64,000 nt of DNA from assembly GCA_017744735.1 (NCBI GenBank), contig JAGIAR010000001.1, positions 1 to 64,000 on the forward strand, read 5' to 3'. The translations under genes were made by a program, and so were the position numbers. The notes below the pieces were generated by a model. The model was not told the DNA's origin. It did no database searches and saw only the letters and a program-made list of their open reading frames with translations. Shown here one piece after another: positions 29,758-38,500 of this stretch (positions are counted from its first letter, which is position 1; every line of letters begins with the position of its first letter). This DNA is from Novosphingobium sp. Lineage in GTDB: Bacteria; Pseudomonadota; Alphaproteobacteria; Sphingomonadales; Sphingomonadaceae.

Positions 29758-30927
29758 ATGGACAGGGGATTCCGCAAGATCGCGATTCTGGCAACCGGGG
29801 TGTTCTACCTCGCGAGCTGCAATTCCGCCTATTCGGGGGATAATTCGGCGCCGGTCAACGCGCCCGGCGCGGTGACTGCCGCCGAGACGGCGTTCGAGGT
29901 CCAACAGATGGGCTCGTTCGACGAACCCTGGGCGATGGCGTTCGAGCCGGGCACCGGCAATCTTTTCGTCACCGAGAAGAAGGGCGCGATCGAGTTCCTC
30001 ACCCCGTCGGGCGCGCTGGGCAAGGTAAGCGGCGTGCCGACGGTGTCCTACGGCGGCCAGGGCGGGTTCGCGGACATCGCCTTCGCGCCGGATTACACGA
30101 CCAGCCACACGGTCTATCTCAGCTGGGTGCAGGCGGCCGAGAACGACACGCGCCGCGGCGTGGTCGGGCTGGCGAAACTCGAGTGTTCGTCCGCGACCAC
30201 CTGTGCGCTGACCGGGCTCAGGCAGATCTGGCACCAGAACCCGGCGCTTTCGACCTTCGGCCAGTTCGCGCTGCGGCTGGCCTTCTCGCCGGACGGGAAA
30301 TATCTGTTCGTCGCGTCGGGAGAGATGGCGAAGGGCACGCCCGCTCAGGACCTGTCGAACAATCTCGGCAAGACCGTGCGCCTCAACCTCGACGGCACGC
30401 CGGCCGCCGGCAACCCCTTCGCGGGGCAGGAGGGCAAGGCACCGGACATCTGGTCCTACGGCCACCGCAATCCGCTCGGCCTCAAGTTCGACGCGCAGGG
30501 CCGGCTGTGGGACGTGGAGCATGGGCCGGCGGGCGGCGACGAGCTCAACCTGGTGGAGCCGGGCAAGAATTACGGCTGGCCGCTGGTTTCGAACGGCGAC
30601 AATTACGACGGTACGCCGATCCCGCGCAATTCGACCCGCCCCGACCTCGCCGCACCGGCGATCAGCTGGAACCCGGTGATCGCGCCGGGCGACTTTATCT
30701 TCTATTCGGGCGAGCTGTTTCCCGATTGGCGCGGAAACGCGCTGATCGCGGGGCTCAAGACCCAGTCGCTGGTGCGGGTGCGGATCGATGGCGACAAGGG
30801 CATCGAGCAACAGCGGATCAAGTTTTCCCAGCGCCTGCGCGAGGTGGCCCAGGGCCCGGATGGTGCGATCTGGGTGGTGGGCGACGGACCCGGCGCGAAG
30901 CTGCTGAAGCTGACCCCGAAGAGCTGA
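29758..30927 (+). CDS. PQQ-type sugar dehydrogenase-family lipoprotein (Asd/YliI-like)
   Basis: 389 residues. The lipoprotein signal ends at the lipobox FYLAS-C. The propeller shows [61 protein letters not shown] and [14 protein letters not shown], matching E. coli YliI and soluble glucose dehydrogenases. The catalytic His of the HFGGRL motif is Gln169 here ([12 protein letters not shown], codon 30262-30264). Substrate oxidation may be impaired, or a different residue may serve. It diverges from rnhB. Confidence 0.85.
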   Translation: MDRGFRKIAILATGVFYLASCNSAYSGDNSAPVNAPGAVTAAETAFEVQQMGSFDEPWAMAFEPGTGNLFVTEKKGAIEFLTPSGALGKVSGVPTVSYGGQGGFADIAFAPDYTTSHTVYLSWVQAAENDTRRGVVGLAKLECSSATTCALTGLRQIWHQNPALSTFGQFALRLAFSPDGKYLFVASGEMAKGTPAQDLSNNLGKTVRLNLDGTPAAGNPFAGQEGKAPDIWSYGHRNPLGLKFDAQGRLWDVEHGPAGGDELNLVEPGKNYGWPLVSNGDNYDGTPIPRNSTRPDLAAPAISWNPVIAPGDFIFYSGELFPDWRGNALIAGLKTQSLVRVRIDGDKGIEQQRIKFSQRLREVAQGPDGAIWVVGDGPGAKLLKLTPKS

Positions 30928-30977
30928 CGCGCTTTTCGTTGCATGGCGCCGCGCCAGCCCCTATCGGCGCGCGCGCC

Positions 30978-31526
30978 ATGACCGATACCGAAACCCCCGA
31001 AACCGTCTGCACGCTGATCCCGCTCGCGGATGTCGATCCCGCCTCGGTCGAGCACGTGCTCGATCGCGCGTTCGGCCCGGGCCGGTTCGGCCGCACCGCC
31101 TACAAGGTGCGCGGCGACGGGGAATGGCTGCCGGGCCTCAGCTTCGCCGCGATCGACGGGGATGCGCTGATCGGCACGATCCAGACCTGGCCGGTCGCGC
31201 TGACCGACCCGCAGGGCAAGCCGCATCCGCTGCTGATGGTCGGGCCGGTCGCGGTGATCCCGGAGCGCCAGCGCGAGGGCATCGGACAGGCGCTGATGCT
31301 GGCGATGCTCGAGGCGCTGGATCACCCGGACCTGAATGGTGCCGCGCCGCTGCCGCAGGTGCTGATCGGCGATGCCGAATATTACGGCCGCTTCTTCGGC
31401 TTCTCCGCCGAACCGACCGCCGGATGGACACTCCCCGGCCCCTGGGAGCCCCACCGGCTGCTGGTGCGCGCGGTCAATCCCGCCGTGCTCCCGAGGGAAG
31501 GGATGCTCGGCCCTTGGCGCGCTTGA
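30978..31526 (+). CDS. GNAT-family N-acetyltransferase (YhbS-like)
   Basis: 182 residues. The acetyl-CoA loop is VIPERQREGIGQALMLAML (Q/R-x2-G-x-G/A type), preceded by the beta-strand LLMVGPVAV. PQVLIGDAEYYGRFFGF matches the YhbS group (VLVGDPAYYxRFGF). Substrates of this group are unknown. It lies about 50 bases after the sugar dehydrogenase homologue and just before nudL, on the same strand. Confidence 0.88.
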   Translation: MTDTETPETVCTLIPLADVDPASVEHVLDRAFGPGRFGRTAYKVRGDGEWLPGLSFAAIDGDALIGTIQTWPVALTDPQGKPHPLLMVGPVAVIPERQREGIGQALMLAMLEALDHPDLNGAAPLPQVLIGDAEYYGRFFGFSAEPTAGWTLPGPWEPHRLLVRAVNPAVLPREGMLGPWRA

Positions 31527-31548
31527 GCCAATCGCCTAACGCGCGGGA

Positions 31549-32154
31549 ATGAGCGCACTGCTGGACAGGCTGAAGCGGATTTTCGACGAAGGGCACGGGG
31601 TGGAACTCCCCGGCCTCAGGACCGACGCCGCCTTCGCCCCGCCCGGCGAGATCCGCCCCGCCGCGGTGATGGTGGGGGTGACCGACCGGCCGGAGCCGGG
31701 GGTGCTGCTGATCCATCGCCCGCTGGACATGCGCCAGCACGCCGGCCAGGTTGCCTTTCCGGGCGGCAAGCTCGATCCGGGCGAGGATGCGGTCGGCGCC
31801 GCGTTGCGAGAGACGCACGAGGAACTGGGGATCGACCCCGCCGAGATCGCCATCATCGGCGCAAGCGACCGCTTCGTCACCGGCACCGGCTACGACATCA
31901 CCCCGGTGATGGGACTGATGGCGCCCGACCTGCCGATCGCGCCCAATCCCGGAGAGGTTTCGGACTGGTTCGAGGCGCCGCTGCGCTTCATTCTCGACCC
32001 GCGCAACCGGGTACGCAAGCAGGCGGAGTTCCGTGGGCGGACCCGCGAATACACCGAGATCGTGTGGGAGGGGCACGTGATCTGGGGCGTGACCGCCGCG
32101 ATCATCGAAAACCTCTCGCAGCGGCTTGCCTGGCAGGGGCTGATCGATGGCTGA
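31549..32154 (+). CDS. Nudix CoA pyrophosphatase (NudL-like)
   Basis: 201 residues. The Nudix box is GGKLDPGEDAVGAALRETHEELGI, intact with its REx2EE core, preceded by DMRQHAGQVAFPGG, the CoA-pyrophosphatase signature. It hydrolyses CoA to 3',5'-ADP and phosphopantetheine. VTGTGYDITPVMGL and PGEVSDWFEAPL are typical of this subgroup. The 3' end overlaps cca by eight bases. Confidence 0.92.
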   Translation: MSALLDRLKRIFDEGHGVELPGLRTDAAFAPPGEIRPAAVMVGVTDRPEPGVLLIHRPLDMRQHAGQVAFPGGKLDPGEDAVGAALRETHEELGIDPAEIAIIGASDRFVTGTGYDITPVMGLMAPDLPIAPNPGEVSDWFEAPLRFILDPRNRVRKQAEFRGRTREYTEIVWEGHVIWGVTAAIIENLSQRLAWQGLIDG

Positions 32155-33337
32155 GGCGCTGCCGCCCGTCGCCTGGACCCGGCGCGCCGATCTCGCCAGG
32201 CTGGTCAAGGCGCTCGGCCCCGGGCCGGACGGCATGGCCGGCGCGCGCTGGGTCGGCGGAGCAGTGCGCGACACGCTGCTGGGCGAAAGCGCCGCCGACG
32301 TCGATTGCGCCACTCCGCTCAAGCCGCAGGACGTGATCGCCCGGCTCGACCGCGCCGGGATCAAGGCGATCCCGACCGGGATCGAGCACGGCACGGTCAC
32401 CGCGATCCTGCCGCAAGGCCACGTCGAGATCACCACCCTCCGGCGCGACGTGGCGACCGACGGGCGCCGTGCCACGGTCGAATATGCGACCCGCTGGGAG
32501 GAAGACGCCGCCCGCCGCGATTTCACCATCAACGCGCTCTACGCCGACCCGGTTACCCTCGAGATCTTCGACTATTTCGGCGGGCTCGACGATCTGCGCG
32601 AGCGGCGGGTGCGCTTCATCGGCGATGCGCGCGAACGGATTCGCGAGGACCACCTGAGGATCCTGCGCTATTACCGCTTCCAGGCGCGGTTCGGCGCCGA
32701 GCTGGACGCCGAAGCGGAGGCTGCCTGCGCAGAACTCGCCGCCACCCTCAAAGGCCTCAGCCGCGAGCGGGTGGCGATGGAACTGCTCAACCTGCTCGGC
32801 CTGCCCGATCCTGCTGCCACGCTGGCGCGGATGCACGAGAACGGCGTGCTCGGGGTGGTGCTGCCCGAAGCGACCCGCCATGCGATCGAGGATTGCGCAA
32901 TGCTGGCGGCGATCGAGCGCAACCAGCGCATCGCCCCCGATCCGATCCGGCGGCTCGCCGCGCTGTTGCCGCCCTCCGGCCCGGTCGCCGACGCGGTCGC
33001 GGCACGGCTGCGGCTGTCGAAGAAGCAGCGCGACCGCCTGTCCTGCGTCGCCGAACGCCAGGCGAGCGACGCCGGCAGCCCGCGCGCACTGGCCTATCGC
33101 GAGGGCCCGGCCTGCGCGATCGACCGGCTGCTGCTGGTGGGCGCCGACACCGGCCTGCTCAAGGGCTGGACCGTTCCGGAGCTGCCGCTGAAGGGCGGCG
33201 AGATCGTGGCGCGGGGGGTCAAGGCCGGGCCGGAAGTGGCGCGAATCCTGCGAAAGGTCGAGGCCTATTGGGTGGCCGAGGGCTTTCCCAATCGCGACCG
33301 CGTACTGGTGCTGCTCGATGCGGTGCTGAGCGACTAA
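32147..33337 (+). CDS. cca: CCA tRNA nucleotidyltransferase / poly(A)-polymerase family
   Basis: 396 residues, class II nucleotidyltransferase. The catalytic loop is WVGGAVRDTLLGESAADVDCAT (G-S/G with DxD), followed by EITTLRRDV, RRDFTINALYADP and the nucleotide-selecting block EDHLRILRYYRFQARF. It adds or repairs the 3' CCA end of tRNAs. There is no HD domain, so no phosphatase activity is expected. It overlaps nudL by eight bases. Confidence 0.93.
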   Translation: MAEALPPVAWTRRADLARLVKALGPGPDGMAGARWVGGAVRDTLLGESAADVDCATPLKPQDVIARLDRAGIKAIPTGIEHGTVTAILPQGHVEITTLRRDVATDGRRATVEYATRWEEDAARRDFTINALYADPVTLEIFDYFGGLDDLRERRVRFIGDARERIREDHLRILRYYRFQARFGAELDAEAEAACAELAATLKGLSRERVAMELLNLLGLPDPAATLARMHENGVLGVVLPEATRHAIEDCAMLAAIERNQRIAPDPIRRLAALLPPSGPVADAVAARLRLSKKQRDRLSCVAERQASDAGSPRALAYREGPACAIDRLLLVGADTGLLKGWTVPELPLKGGEIVARGVKAGPEVARILRKVEAYWVAEGFPNRDRVLVLLDAVLSD

Positions 33338-33456
33338 ACGCGGCTCTGCCACGATTCAGCGGATTTTACCCTTGGCCGCTTTGGCAGGCGCGCCAAGTCG
33401 ATACACCGTTCAAACGACGGCAAGGTCGCTCCACGATCTTCGGTGCCGTCCCCTTG

Positions 33457-33489
33457 CGCCCCGGATCGCTTCGGCGGTCGGGGCGTTTT
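33457..33489 (+). terminator. Rho-independent terminator after cca
   Basis: CGCCCCG (33457-33463) pairs with CGGGGCG (33479-33485), followed directly by TTTT. It lies 120 bases after cca and 30 bases before the next gene, so a short untranslated transcript or long 3' end precedes it. I see no tRNA or known small RNA in 33338-33456. Confidence 0.65.
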
Positions 33490-33519
33490 GATGTTATAGA
33501 TAATTACGGAGATTCCTGC

Positions 33520-34101
33520 ATGAAGACCGCGAAACTGGCCGCCGCAGCTCTGCTGGCCCTCGCGCCCGCCGCCCTGAGCGCCCAGACCGCTGCCCCGGCG
33601 GCCGCACCGGCCGCTCCCTCGAACGACGCCGCTGCGGATGTCGTCCCGGGCGCAACGGTCTACGACATGAACGGCGGCACCGTCGGCCGGATCGTCAGCG
33701 TCGAGGGCGACGCGGTCGTGCTCGATACCGGAACCAACCGTGCGACCCTGTCCAAATCCGGCTTCGGCAAGGGCGCCAACGGGCCTGTGATCGGGATGAC
33801 CAAGGCCCAGCTCGATCAGGCGATCGCCACCGCACAGGGCGCGGCCGCGAGCAAGCTCGACGCGGCGCTGGTTGCCGGCGCTGCGGTGGTGAGCTCGGAC
33901 AACATGCCGGTCGGTACGGTCAAGGAGATCGCCAACGGCAATGTCGTGCTCGATCGTCCGGCCGGCGCGATCGCGCTGCCCAAGAGCCAGTTCACGGTGA
34001 ATGCCGCCGGTGCGCTGGCGCTGCTGTTCACCGCCGCTCAGCTCGACGCCGCGATCGCGACGCAGGCGCCTGCGCAGGCCGCTCCGGCGGGCGGGCAGTA
34101 A
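33520..34101 (+). CDS. Secreted protein with two PRC-barrel-like repeats
   Basis: 193 residues. The signal peptide MKTAKLAAAALLALAPAALSA is followed by an Ala/Pro linker and two similar units of about 65 residues. Unit 1 runs VPGATVYDMNGGTVGRIVSVEGDAVVL through GMTKAQLDQAIA; unit 2 runs LVAGAAVVSSDNMPVGTVKEIANGNVVL through FTAAQLDAAIA. Each unit is a small beta-barrel-like segment with a helical tail. This gives a clear internal duplication. The function is unknown. A strong intrinsic terminator follows at 34133. Confidence 0.75.
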   Translation: MKTAKLAAAALLALAPAALSAQTAAPAAAPAAPSNDAAADVVPGATVYDMNGGTVGRIVSVEGDAVVLDTGTNRATLSKSGFGKGANGPVIGMTKAQLDQAIATAQGAAASKLDAALVAGAAVVSSDNMPVGTVKEIANGNVVLDRPAGAIALPKSQFTVNAAGALALLFTAAQLDAAIATQAPAQAAPAGGQ

Positions 34102-34132
34102 GCTTCCCCCGTCCGATTTCGCGTTGGAGAGG

Positions 34133-34160
34133 AAAGGGCCGGAGCGATCCGGCCCTTTTT
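34133..34160 (+). terminator. Rho-independent terminator
   Basis: AAAGGGCCGGA (34133-34143) pairs with TCCGGCCCTTT (34148-34158) around a GCGA loop, with five T's at 34156-34160. It ends the transcript of the two-repeat secreted protein and lies just before the convergent parC stop. Confidence 0.85.
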
Positions 34161-34180
34161 CTTGCCCTGCCCCCGCGGCG

Positions 34181-36472
34181 CTAGAATTTGTTGTCGCGCG
34201 GGAAGCCTTGCGGCGGCAGGCGGCCCGCTGCGCCGCGCGCGACCTTCCACATGTGAATGTCCCTTTCCGTGCGGGTCCGCCCGCTGTCGCCGCCCATCGC
34301 CCAGCTCAGGCCTTCCTCGAGATTGAAGCTGATCGCATCGGCGAGCCCGCCGTCGCGGTAGCGCTGCAGCGCCACGCCCTGTCCGCGGTTCATCTCCGGA
34401 AGCTCGTCGAGCGCAAAGACCACCAGCTTGCGGTTGTCGCCCACCGCCGCGACGTGATCGTGCCCTTCGCCCACGGGGCGCACCACCGCAAGCTTCACCC
34501 CATCCTTCACATTGACCACCTGGCGGCCCTTGCGCGTCTCGGCCAGCAACTCGCCCATCGGCGCCAGGAAGCCCTTGCCCGCCGACGACGCGAGCAGCAG
34601 CCTGGCGTCGGGCCTGTAGGCCAGCAGCGCCACGATCGCCGCATCGGCATCGATGTCCACCATGGTGCGGATCGGCTCGCCGAAACCCCGGGCGCCGGGC
34701 AATTTATCCGCGCCGAGCGTGTAGAACCGCCCGTTGTCCGCCGCGATCAGCAATTTGTCGGTGGTCTGGCAATGGATTTCGAAGGCCGGCCCGTCGCCTT
34801 CCTTGAACTTCCATTCCTGTGCCAGATGCCCCCGCGCCGCGCGGATCCAGCCCCGGGCCGAGAGGATCACCGTCACCGGTTCCTTCTCGATCATCGCATC
34901 CATGCTGAATTCCACCACCGGCGCGGCCTCGGCGATCATGGTGCGGCGACGGCCGAGCTCGGTGTCTTCCGCATAATCCTTGCGCAATGCCTTGAGATCG
35001 CGGGTCAGACGCGTGCGCTGGCGTGCCGGCGAGGCAAGCAGCTTCTCAAGCTCGTCGCGTTCCAGCAGCAGCGCGTCGTGCTCGCGTCTCAGTTCCATCT
35101 CCTCCAGCTTGCGCAAGCTCCGCAGGCGCATGTTGAGGATCGCTTCGGCCTGGCGGTCGGTCAGCTCGAATTCGGCCATCATCACCGGCTTCGGCTCATC
35201 CTCGGTACGGATGATCTCGATCACCCGGTCGAGGTTGAGGAAGGCGATGATATAGCCCGCCAGCAGTTCCAGCCGCAGCGCGATCTTGTCCAGCCGGTGC
35301 TGGGTGCGGCGCTGGAGCACGTCGATCTGGCTGGCGACCCAATTGCCGAGCAGTTCCTTGAGCCCCATCACCATCGGCGTGCGGGTGGCGTCGAGCACGT
35401 TGAGATTGAGACCGAAGCGGGTCTCGAGGTCGGTCAGCTTGTAGAGCGATTCCTTGAGCAGCTCGGGGTCGACGTTGCGGCTCTTGGGGACCAGCACGAT
35501 GCGGATCTGCTCATCGCTCTCGTCGCGCACATCCTCGAGGATCGGCAGCTTGCGGTCGGCGATCGCCTGGGCGATCTGCTCGATCAGCTTGCCCTTGGGG
35601 ACCATGTAGGGGATCTCGGAGATCACCAGCTGGTATTGCCCGCCGCCGGTCCGCTCGATCCCGGAGTCGCGATCCGCCGGATCCTTCGCCTCGGCCGCGA
35701 AGAAGCGCCCGCGCACCCGGAAACTGCCGCGGCCGGTTTCGTAGGCATGGGAAATCGCTGTCGGACTGTCGACGATCACGCCCCCGGTGGCGAAGTCCGG
35801 CCCATGGAACAGCTCCATCAGCCGCGCATGCTCGACATGCGGGTTCTCGACCAGTTCCAGCGCCGCATCGATGATCTCGGCGACGTTGTGGCTCGGGATG
35901 CTGGTCGCCATGCCCACCGCGATCCCGGTCGATCCGTTGGCGAGCAGGTTCGGGAACAGCCCGGGGAAAACGACCGGCTCTTCTTCCTCATTGTTGTAAG
36001 TCGCGACGAAATCGACCGTGCCTTCGTCCAGCCCTTCCATCAGCTGGATCGCAGTCTTGGTCAGGCGCGCTTCGGTATAGCGCTGGGCGGCGGCGTTATC
36101 GCCGTCGATATTGCCGAAATTGCCCTGCCCTTCGACCAGCGGATAGCGCATCACGAAGGGCTGCGCGAGCCGGACCATCGCATCGTAGAGCGCGCTGTCG
36201 CCATGCGGATGGTACTTGCCCATCACGTCGCCCACCACGCGCGAGCATTTCTTGAACGCGTTGCCGGGATCGAGCCGCAGCCCGCGCATGCCCCACAGGA
36301 TCCGGCGGTGGACCGGCTTCAGCCCGTCGCGCAGGTCGGGCAGCGAGCGCGCGGTGATCGTCGACAGCGCATAGACGAGATAGCGTTCGGAAAGCGCGGA
36401 ATCGAACGGGGCATCGACGATCGCGTCGAACGCGTCGCCGTCTTCGGTGCCGTCATCGGTAGTGGTGGCCAT
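34181..36472 (-). CDS. parC: DNA topoisomerase IV subunit A
   Basis: 763 residues from the ATG at 36472. It is the DNA-cutting subunit that unlinks daughter chromosomes with ParE. The N-terminus [32 protein letters not shown] is followed by [15 protein letters not shown] (quinolone-resistance region, with the usual Ser and an acidic residue) and the active-site Tyr132 in QRYTEARL. The C-terminal beta-pinwheel is present. It diverges from the PfpI gene, the starts being 101 bases apart. Confidence 0.95.
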   Translation of the reverse strand: MATTTDDGTEDGDAFDAIVDAPFDSALSERYLVYALSTITARSLPDLRDGLKPVHRRILWGMRGLRLDPGNAFKKCSRVVGDVMGKYHPHGDSALYDAMVRLAQPFVMRYPLVEGQGNFGNIDGDNAAAQRYTEARLTKTAIQLMEGLDEGTVDFVATYNNEEEEPVVFPGLFPNLLANGSTGIAVGMATSIPSHNVAEIIDAALELVENPHVEHARLMELFHGPDFATGGVIVDSPTAISHAYETGRGSFRVRGRFFAAEAKDPADRDSGIERTGGGQYQLVISEIPYMVPKGKLIEQIAQAIADRKLPILEDVRDESDEQIRIVLVPKSRNVDPELLKESLYKLTDLETRFGLNLNVLDATRTPMVMGLKELLGNWVASQIDVLQRRTQHRLDKIALRLELLAGYIIAFLNLDRVIEIIRTEDEPKPVMMAEFELTDRQAEAILNMRLRSLRKLEEMELRREHDALLLERDELEKLLASPARQRTRLTRDLKALRKDYAEDTELGRRRTMIAEAAPVVEFSMDAMIEKEPVTVILSARGWIRAARGHLAQEWKFKEGDGPAFEIHCQTTDKLLIAADNGRFYTLGADKLPGARGFGEPIRTMVDIDADAAIVALLAYRPDARLLLASSAGKGFLAPMGELLAETRKGRQVVNVKDGVKLAVVRPVGEGHDHVAAVGDNRKLVVFALDELPEMNRGQGVALQRYRDGGLADAISFNLEEGLSWAMGGDSGRTRTERDIHMWKVARGAAGRLPPQGFPRDNKF

Positions 36473-36512
36473 ACAAGGTGCCCTAACATCGCGACGGGCC
36501 GCGCCAAAGCGC

Positions 36513-36538
36513 GGAACGGCCGCAATCCCCTGCCCGTT
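36513..36538 (+). promoter_or_regulatory. EcfG-type general stress promoter (GGAAC-N17-CGTT)
   Basis: GGAAC at 36513-36517 and CGTT at 36535-36538, 17 bases apart, fit the EcfG consensus. It lies 35 bases upstream of the PfpI/DJ-1 gene start, in the gap between parC and this gene. Confidence 0.65.
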
Positions 36539-36573
36539 TTGCAATCAGAGCGCATTTTTTCACGGAGACGACA

Positions 36574-37104
36574 ATGACCAAGCGCGTGATGATCCTTGCA
36601 ACCGACGGGTTCGAGCAATCCGAACTGACCGGGCCGAAGGAGCGGCTCGAGCAGGCCGGCATCGAGACCCGCGTGGTCAGCCTTAAATCGGGCGAGATCC
36701 GCGGCTGGCAGCACACCGACTGGGGCGACCCGGTGCAGGTGGACCTGACGGTGGACGAGGCCGACCCGGAAGAGTTCGACGCACTGGTGTTGCCAGGCGG
36801 ACAGATGAACCCCGACAAATTGCGGATGGACGACCGGGCGGTGGAACTGGTCCGCGAGTTCGACGCGGACCGCAAGCCGATCGCGGCCATCTGCCACGGA
36901 CCGTGGCTGCTGGCCGAGGCGGACATATTGCACGACCGGACAGTCACCGGCTGGCCCTCGATCCGCACCGATCTGCGCAACGCGGGCGCAACCGTGGTCG
37001 ATCGCGAAGTGGTGACCGACGACAATCTGATCACCAGCCGGAAGCCCGACGACATTCCCGCCTTCAGCGATGCGCTGATCGGGATCCTGCGCGAGGCGGC
37101 CTAA
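36574..37104 (+). CDS. DJ-1/PfpI-family type 1 glutamine-amidotransferase-like protein
   Basis: 176 residues. MILATDGFEQSELTGPKE opens the fold; the nucleophile elbow is AAICHGPWLLAEA with its Cys, the following His and an early Glu (DGFEQSEL) forming the PfpI active site. PfpI-family members act as stress-related deglycases, chaperones or peptidases (published roles are disputed). An EcfG-type promoter upstream fits a stress role. Its stop shares four bases with the convergent ferredoxin gene (37101-37104, CTAA). Confidence 0.92.
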   Translation: MTKRVMILATDGFEQSELTGPKERLEQAGIETRVVSLKSGEIRGWQHTDWGDPVQVDLTVDEADPEEFDALVLPGGQMNPDKLRMDDRAVELVREFDADRKPIAAICHGPWLLAEADILHDRTVTGWPSIRTDLRNAGATVVDREVVTDDNLITSRKPDDIPAFSDALIGILREAA

Positions 37105-37436
37105 TAGGCCTGCGCGTCGCGGCTTTCGCGCGGGATTCGGACCACCAGCCCTTCCAGCGCCGGAGTCAGTAGGATCTGGCACGAGAGACGGCTGGTGCGT
37201 TCGACGGCGGCGGCGAGGTCGAGCATATCCTCCTCGTCGTCGCTGGCAGGGGCCAGCTTCCCGAACCAGTCCGGATCGACGATCACGTGGCAGGTCGAGC
37301 AGGCCATCTGGCCCTCGCAGGTCCCTTCGAGCGGCATGTTGGCCGCTTGCCCGGCTTCCAGCAGCGAAGTGCCCTCCTCGCCCTCCGCCTCGATCCGGGT
37401 GCCCTCGGCGGTGATGAAAATGACCTTGACCATCAT
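37101..37436 (-). CDS. 2Fe-2S ferredoxin (adrenodoxin/Fdx type)
   Basis: 111 residues. Cluster ligands are in GTCEGQMACSTCHVIV (C-x5-C-x2-C) with the fourth Cys in RLSCQI, spacing typical of ISC-type vertebrate/bacterial ferredoxins. An acidic patch (SDDEEDMLDLAAAVE) should contact partners. Its ATG overlaps the desulfurase stop (ATGA, 37433-37436). It probably supplies electrons for Fe-S assembly with the two adjacent desulfurases. Confidence 0.92.
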   Translation of the reverse strand: MMVKVIFITAEGTRIEAEGEEGTSLLEAGQAANMPLEGTCEGQMACSTCHVIVDPDWFGKLAPASDDEEDMLDLAAAVERTSRLSCQILLTPALEGLVVRIPRESRDAQAY

Positions 37437-38500
37437 TGCGCCTTCGCGGCCCGATCGATCGCCCGACAGCCCGTTTCGAGTTCTTCGAGCGTCGTATAAC
37501 GGCCGAAGCCCAGCCGGATCGAGGATTTCGCCTCGGCCTCGCTCAGCCCGATCGCGCGCAGCACATGGCTTGGACGCCCCGAACCGCTGGCGCAGGCCGA
37601 GCCCGCGGAAAAGGCGATGTCGCGCAGGTCCGACATCAGCCGGGCGACGTCGAGCCCGCCAAGCCGCAGGTTGAGGTTGCCCTTCCAGCGATGCCGCGCG
37701 CTGCCGTTGAGCGTCCAGTCGGAGAGGATGTCGCGCGCCTTGTCCCACAGGGTTTCGACATGGGCGGCATCGTCTGCGATCCGCTCGCCCGCGAGCTTCG
37801 CCGCCGCGCCGAAGCCTGCACAGAGTGCGGGGGAGAGCGTACCCGAGCGCAGCCCCTGCTCCTGTCCGCCGCCGTAGAGCAGCGGTTCGAGCGCAATCCC
37901 CTCGCGGACCCATAGCGCACCGATCCCCTTGGGGCCGTGGATCTTGTGCGCCGAAAGCGCGATCATGTCCGCTCCGTGGGGAGTCCCGATCCGGCCATAG
38001 CCCTGCACCGCATCGAACAGCACCAGCGCGCCCGCTGCGTGCGCGGCGGCGGCGATCTCGGCGAGAGGATTGATCGTGCCGATTTCGTTGTTGACCAGCA
38101 TCGCGCAGACTAGACCCGGCCTGCCCTCGACCCCGGCGGGATCGGCACGGCCTTCGTGGGAAACCGGCAGCACCGCAAAGCCGCGCCCCTGCGCCTCGAC
38201 CGCCCGCGCGCAATCGAGCACGGCAGCGTGCTCGGTCGCGAAAGTCACCACGTCGCCCTGCGAGCCGCGCAATGCGAGATTGAGCGCCTCGGTAGCCCCG
38301 CCGGTGAAAATCACCCTGCCCCCGGCCGGCAGCAGCGCCGCAACCTGCTCGCGCGCGACCTCGACCGCCGCCGCGGCCGCGCGGCCCAGGCGGTGGGCGC
38401 TGTGGGGATTGCCGAAGTTGGTATCGTCGAGCCACGCGAGCATCGCCGCCCGCGCTTCGGGCGCGAGCGGAGTGGTCGCCTGGTAGTCGAGGTAGATCAT
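37433..38500 (-). CDS. Cysteine desulfurase (IscS/NifS class), copy 2
   Basis: 355 residues, fold-type I PLP enzyme. FGNPHSAHRLGR, ATEHAAVL (His), VNNEIGTINPL and SAHKIHGPKGIGAL (PLP Lys) are followed by the catalytic-Cys loop SAGSACASGS, then PSHVLRAIG. It takes sulfur from cysteine as a persulfide for Fe-S clusters or tRNA thiolation. Its start overlaps the first desulfurase by four bases (ATGA) and its stop overlaps the ferredoxin, giving a three-gene Fe-S operon. Confidence 0.93.
   Translation of the reverse strand: MIYLDYQATTPLAPEARAAMLAWLDDTNFGNPHSAHRLGRAAAAAVEVAREQVAALLPAGGRVIFTGGATEALNLALRGSQGDVVTFATEHAAVLDCARAVEAQGRGFAVLPVSHEGRADPAGVEGRPGLVCAMLVNNEIGTINPLAEIAAAAHAAGALVLFDAVQGYGRIGTPHGADMIALSAHKIHGPKGIGALWVREGIALEPLLYGGGQEQGLRSGTLSPALCAGFGAAAKLAGERIADDAAHVETLWDKARDILSDWTLNGSARHRWKGNLNLRLGGLDVARLMSDLRDIAFSAGSACASGSGRPSHVLRAIGLSEAEAKSSIRLGFGRYTTLEELETGCRAIDRAAKAQ

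Noticed and set aside
33338..33456. Possible small RNA between cca and the terminator at 33457
   Set aside because: The only support is the terminator itself; I see no promoter or known RNA family, so the stretch was treated as cca 3' untranslated sequence.
34001..36577. Plus-strand open frame of 858 codons opposite parC
   Set aside because: It is antisense to a highly conserved gene, rich in Arg/His/Asp/Gln as expected from a GC-rich complementary frame, and shows no family match.
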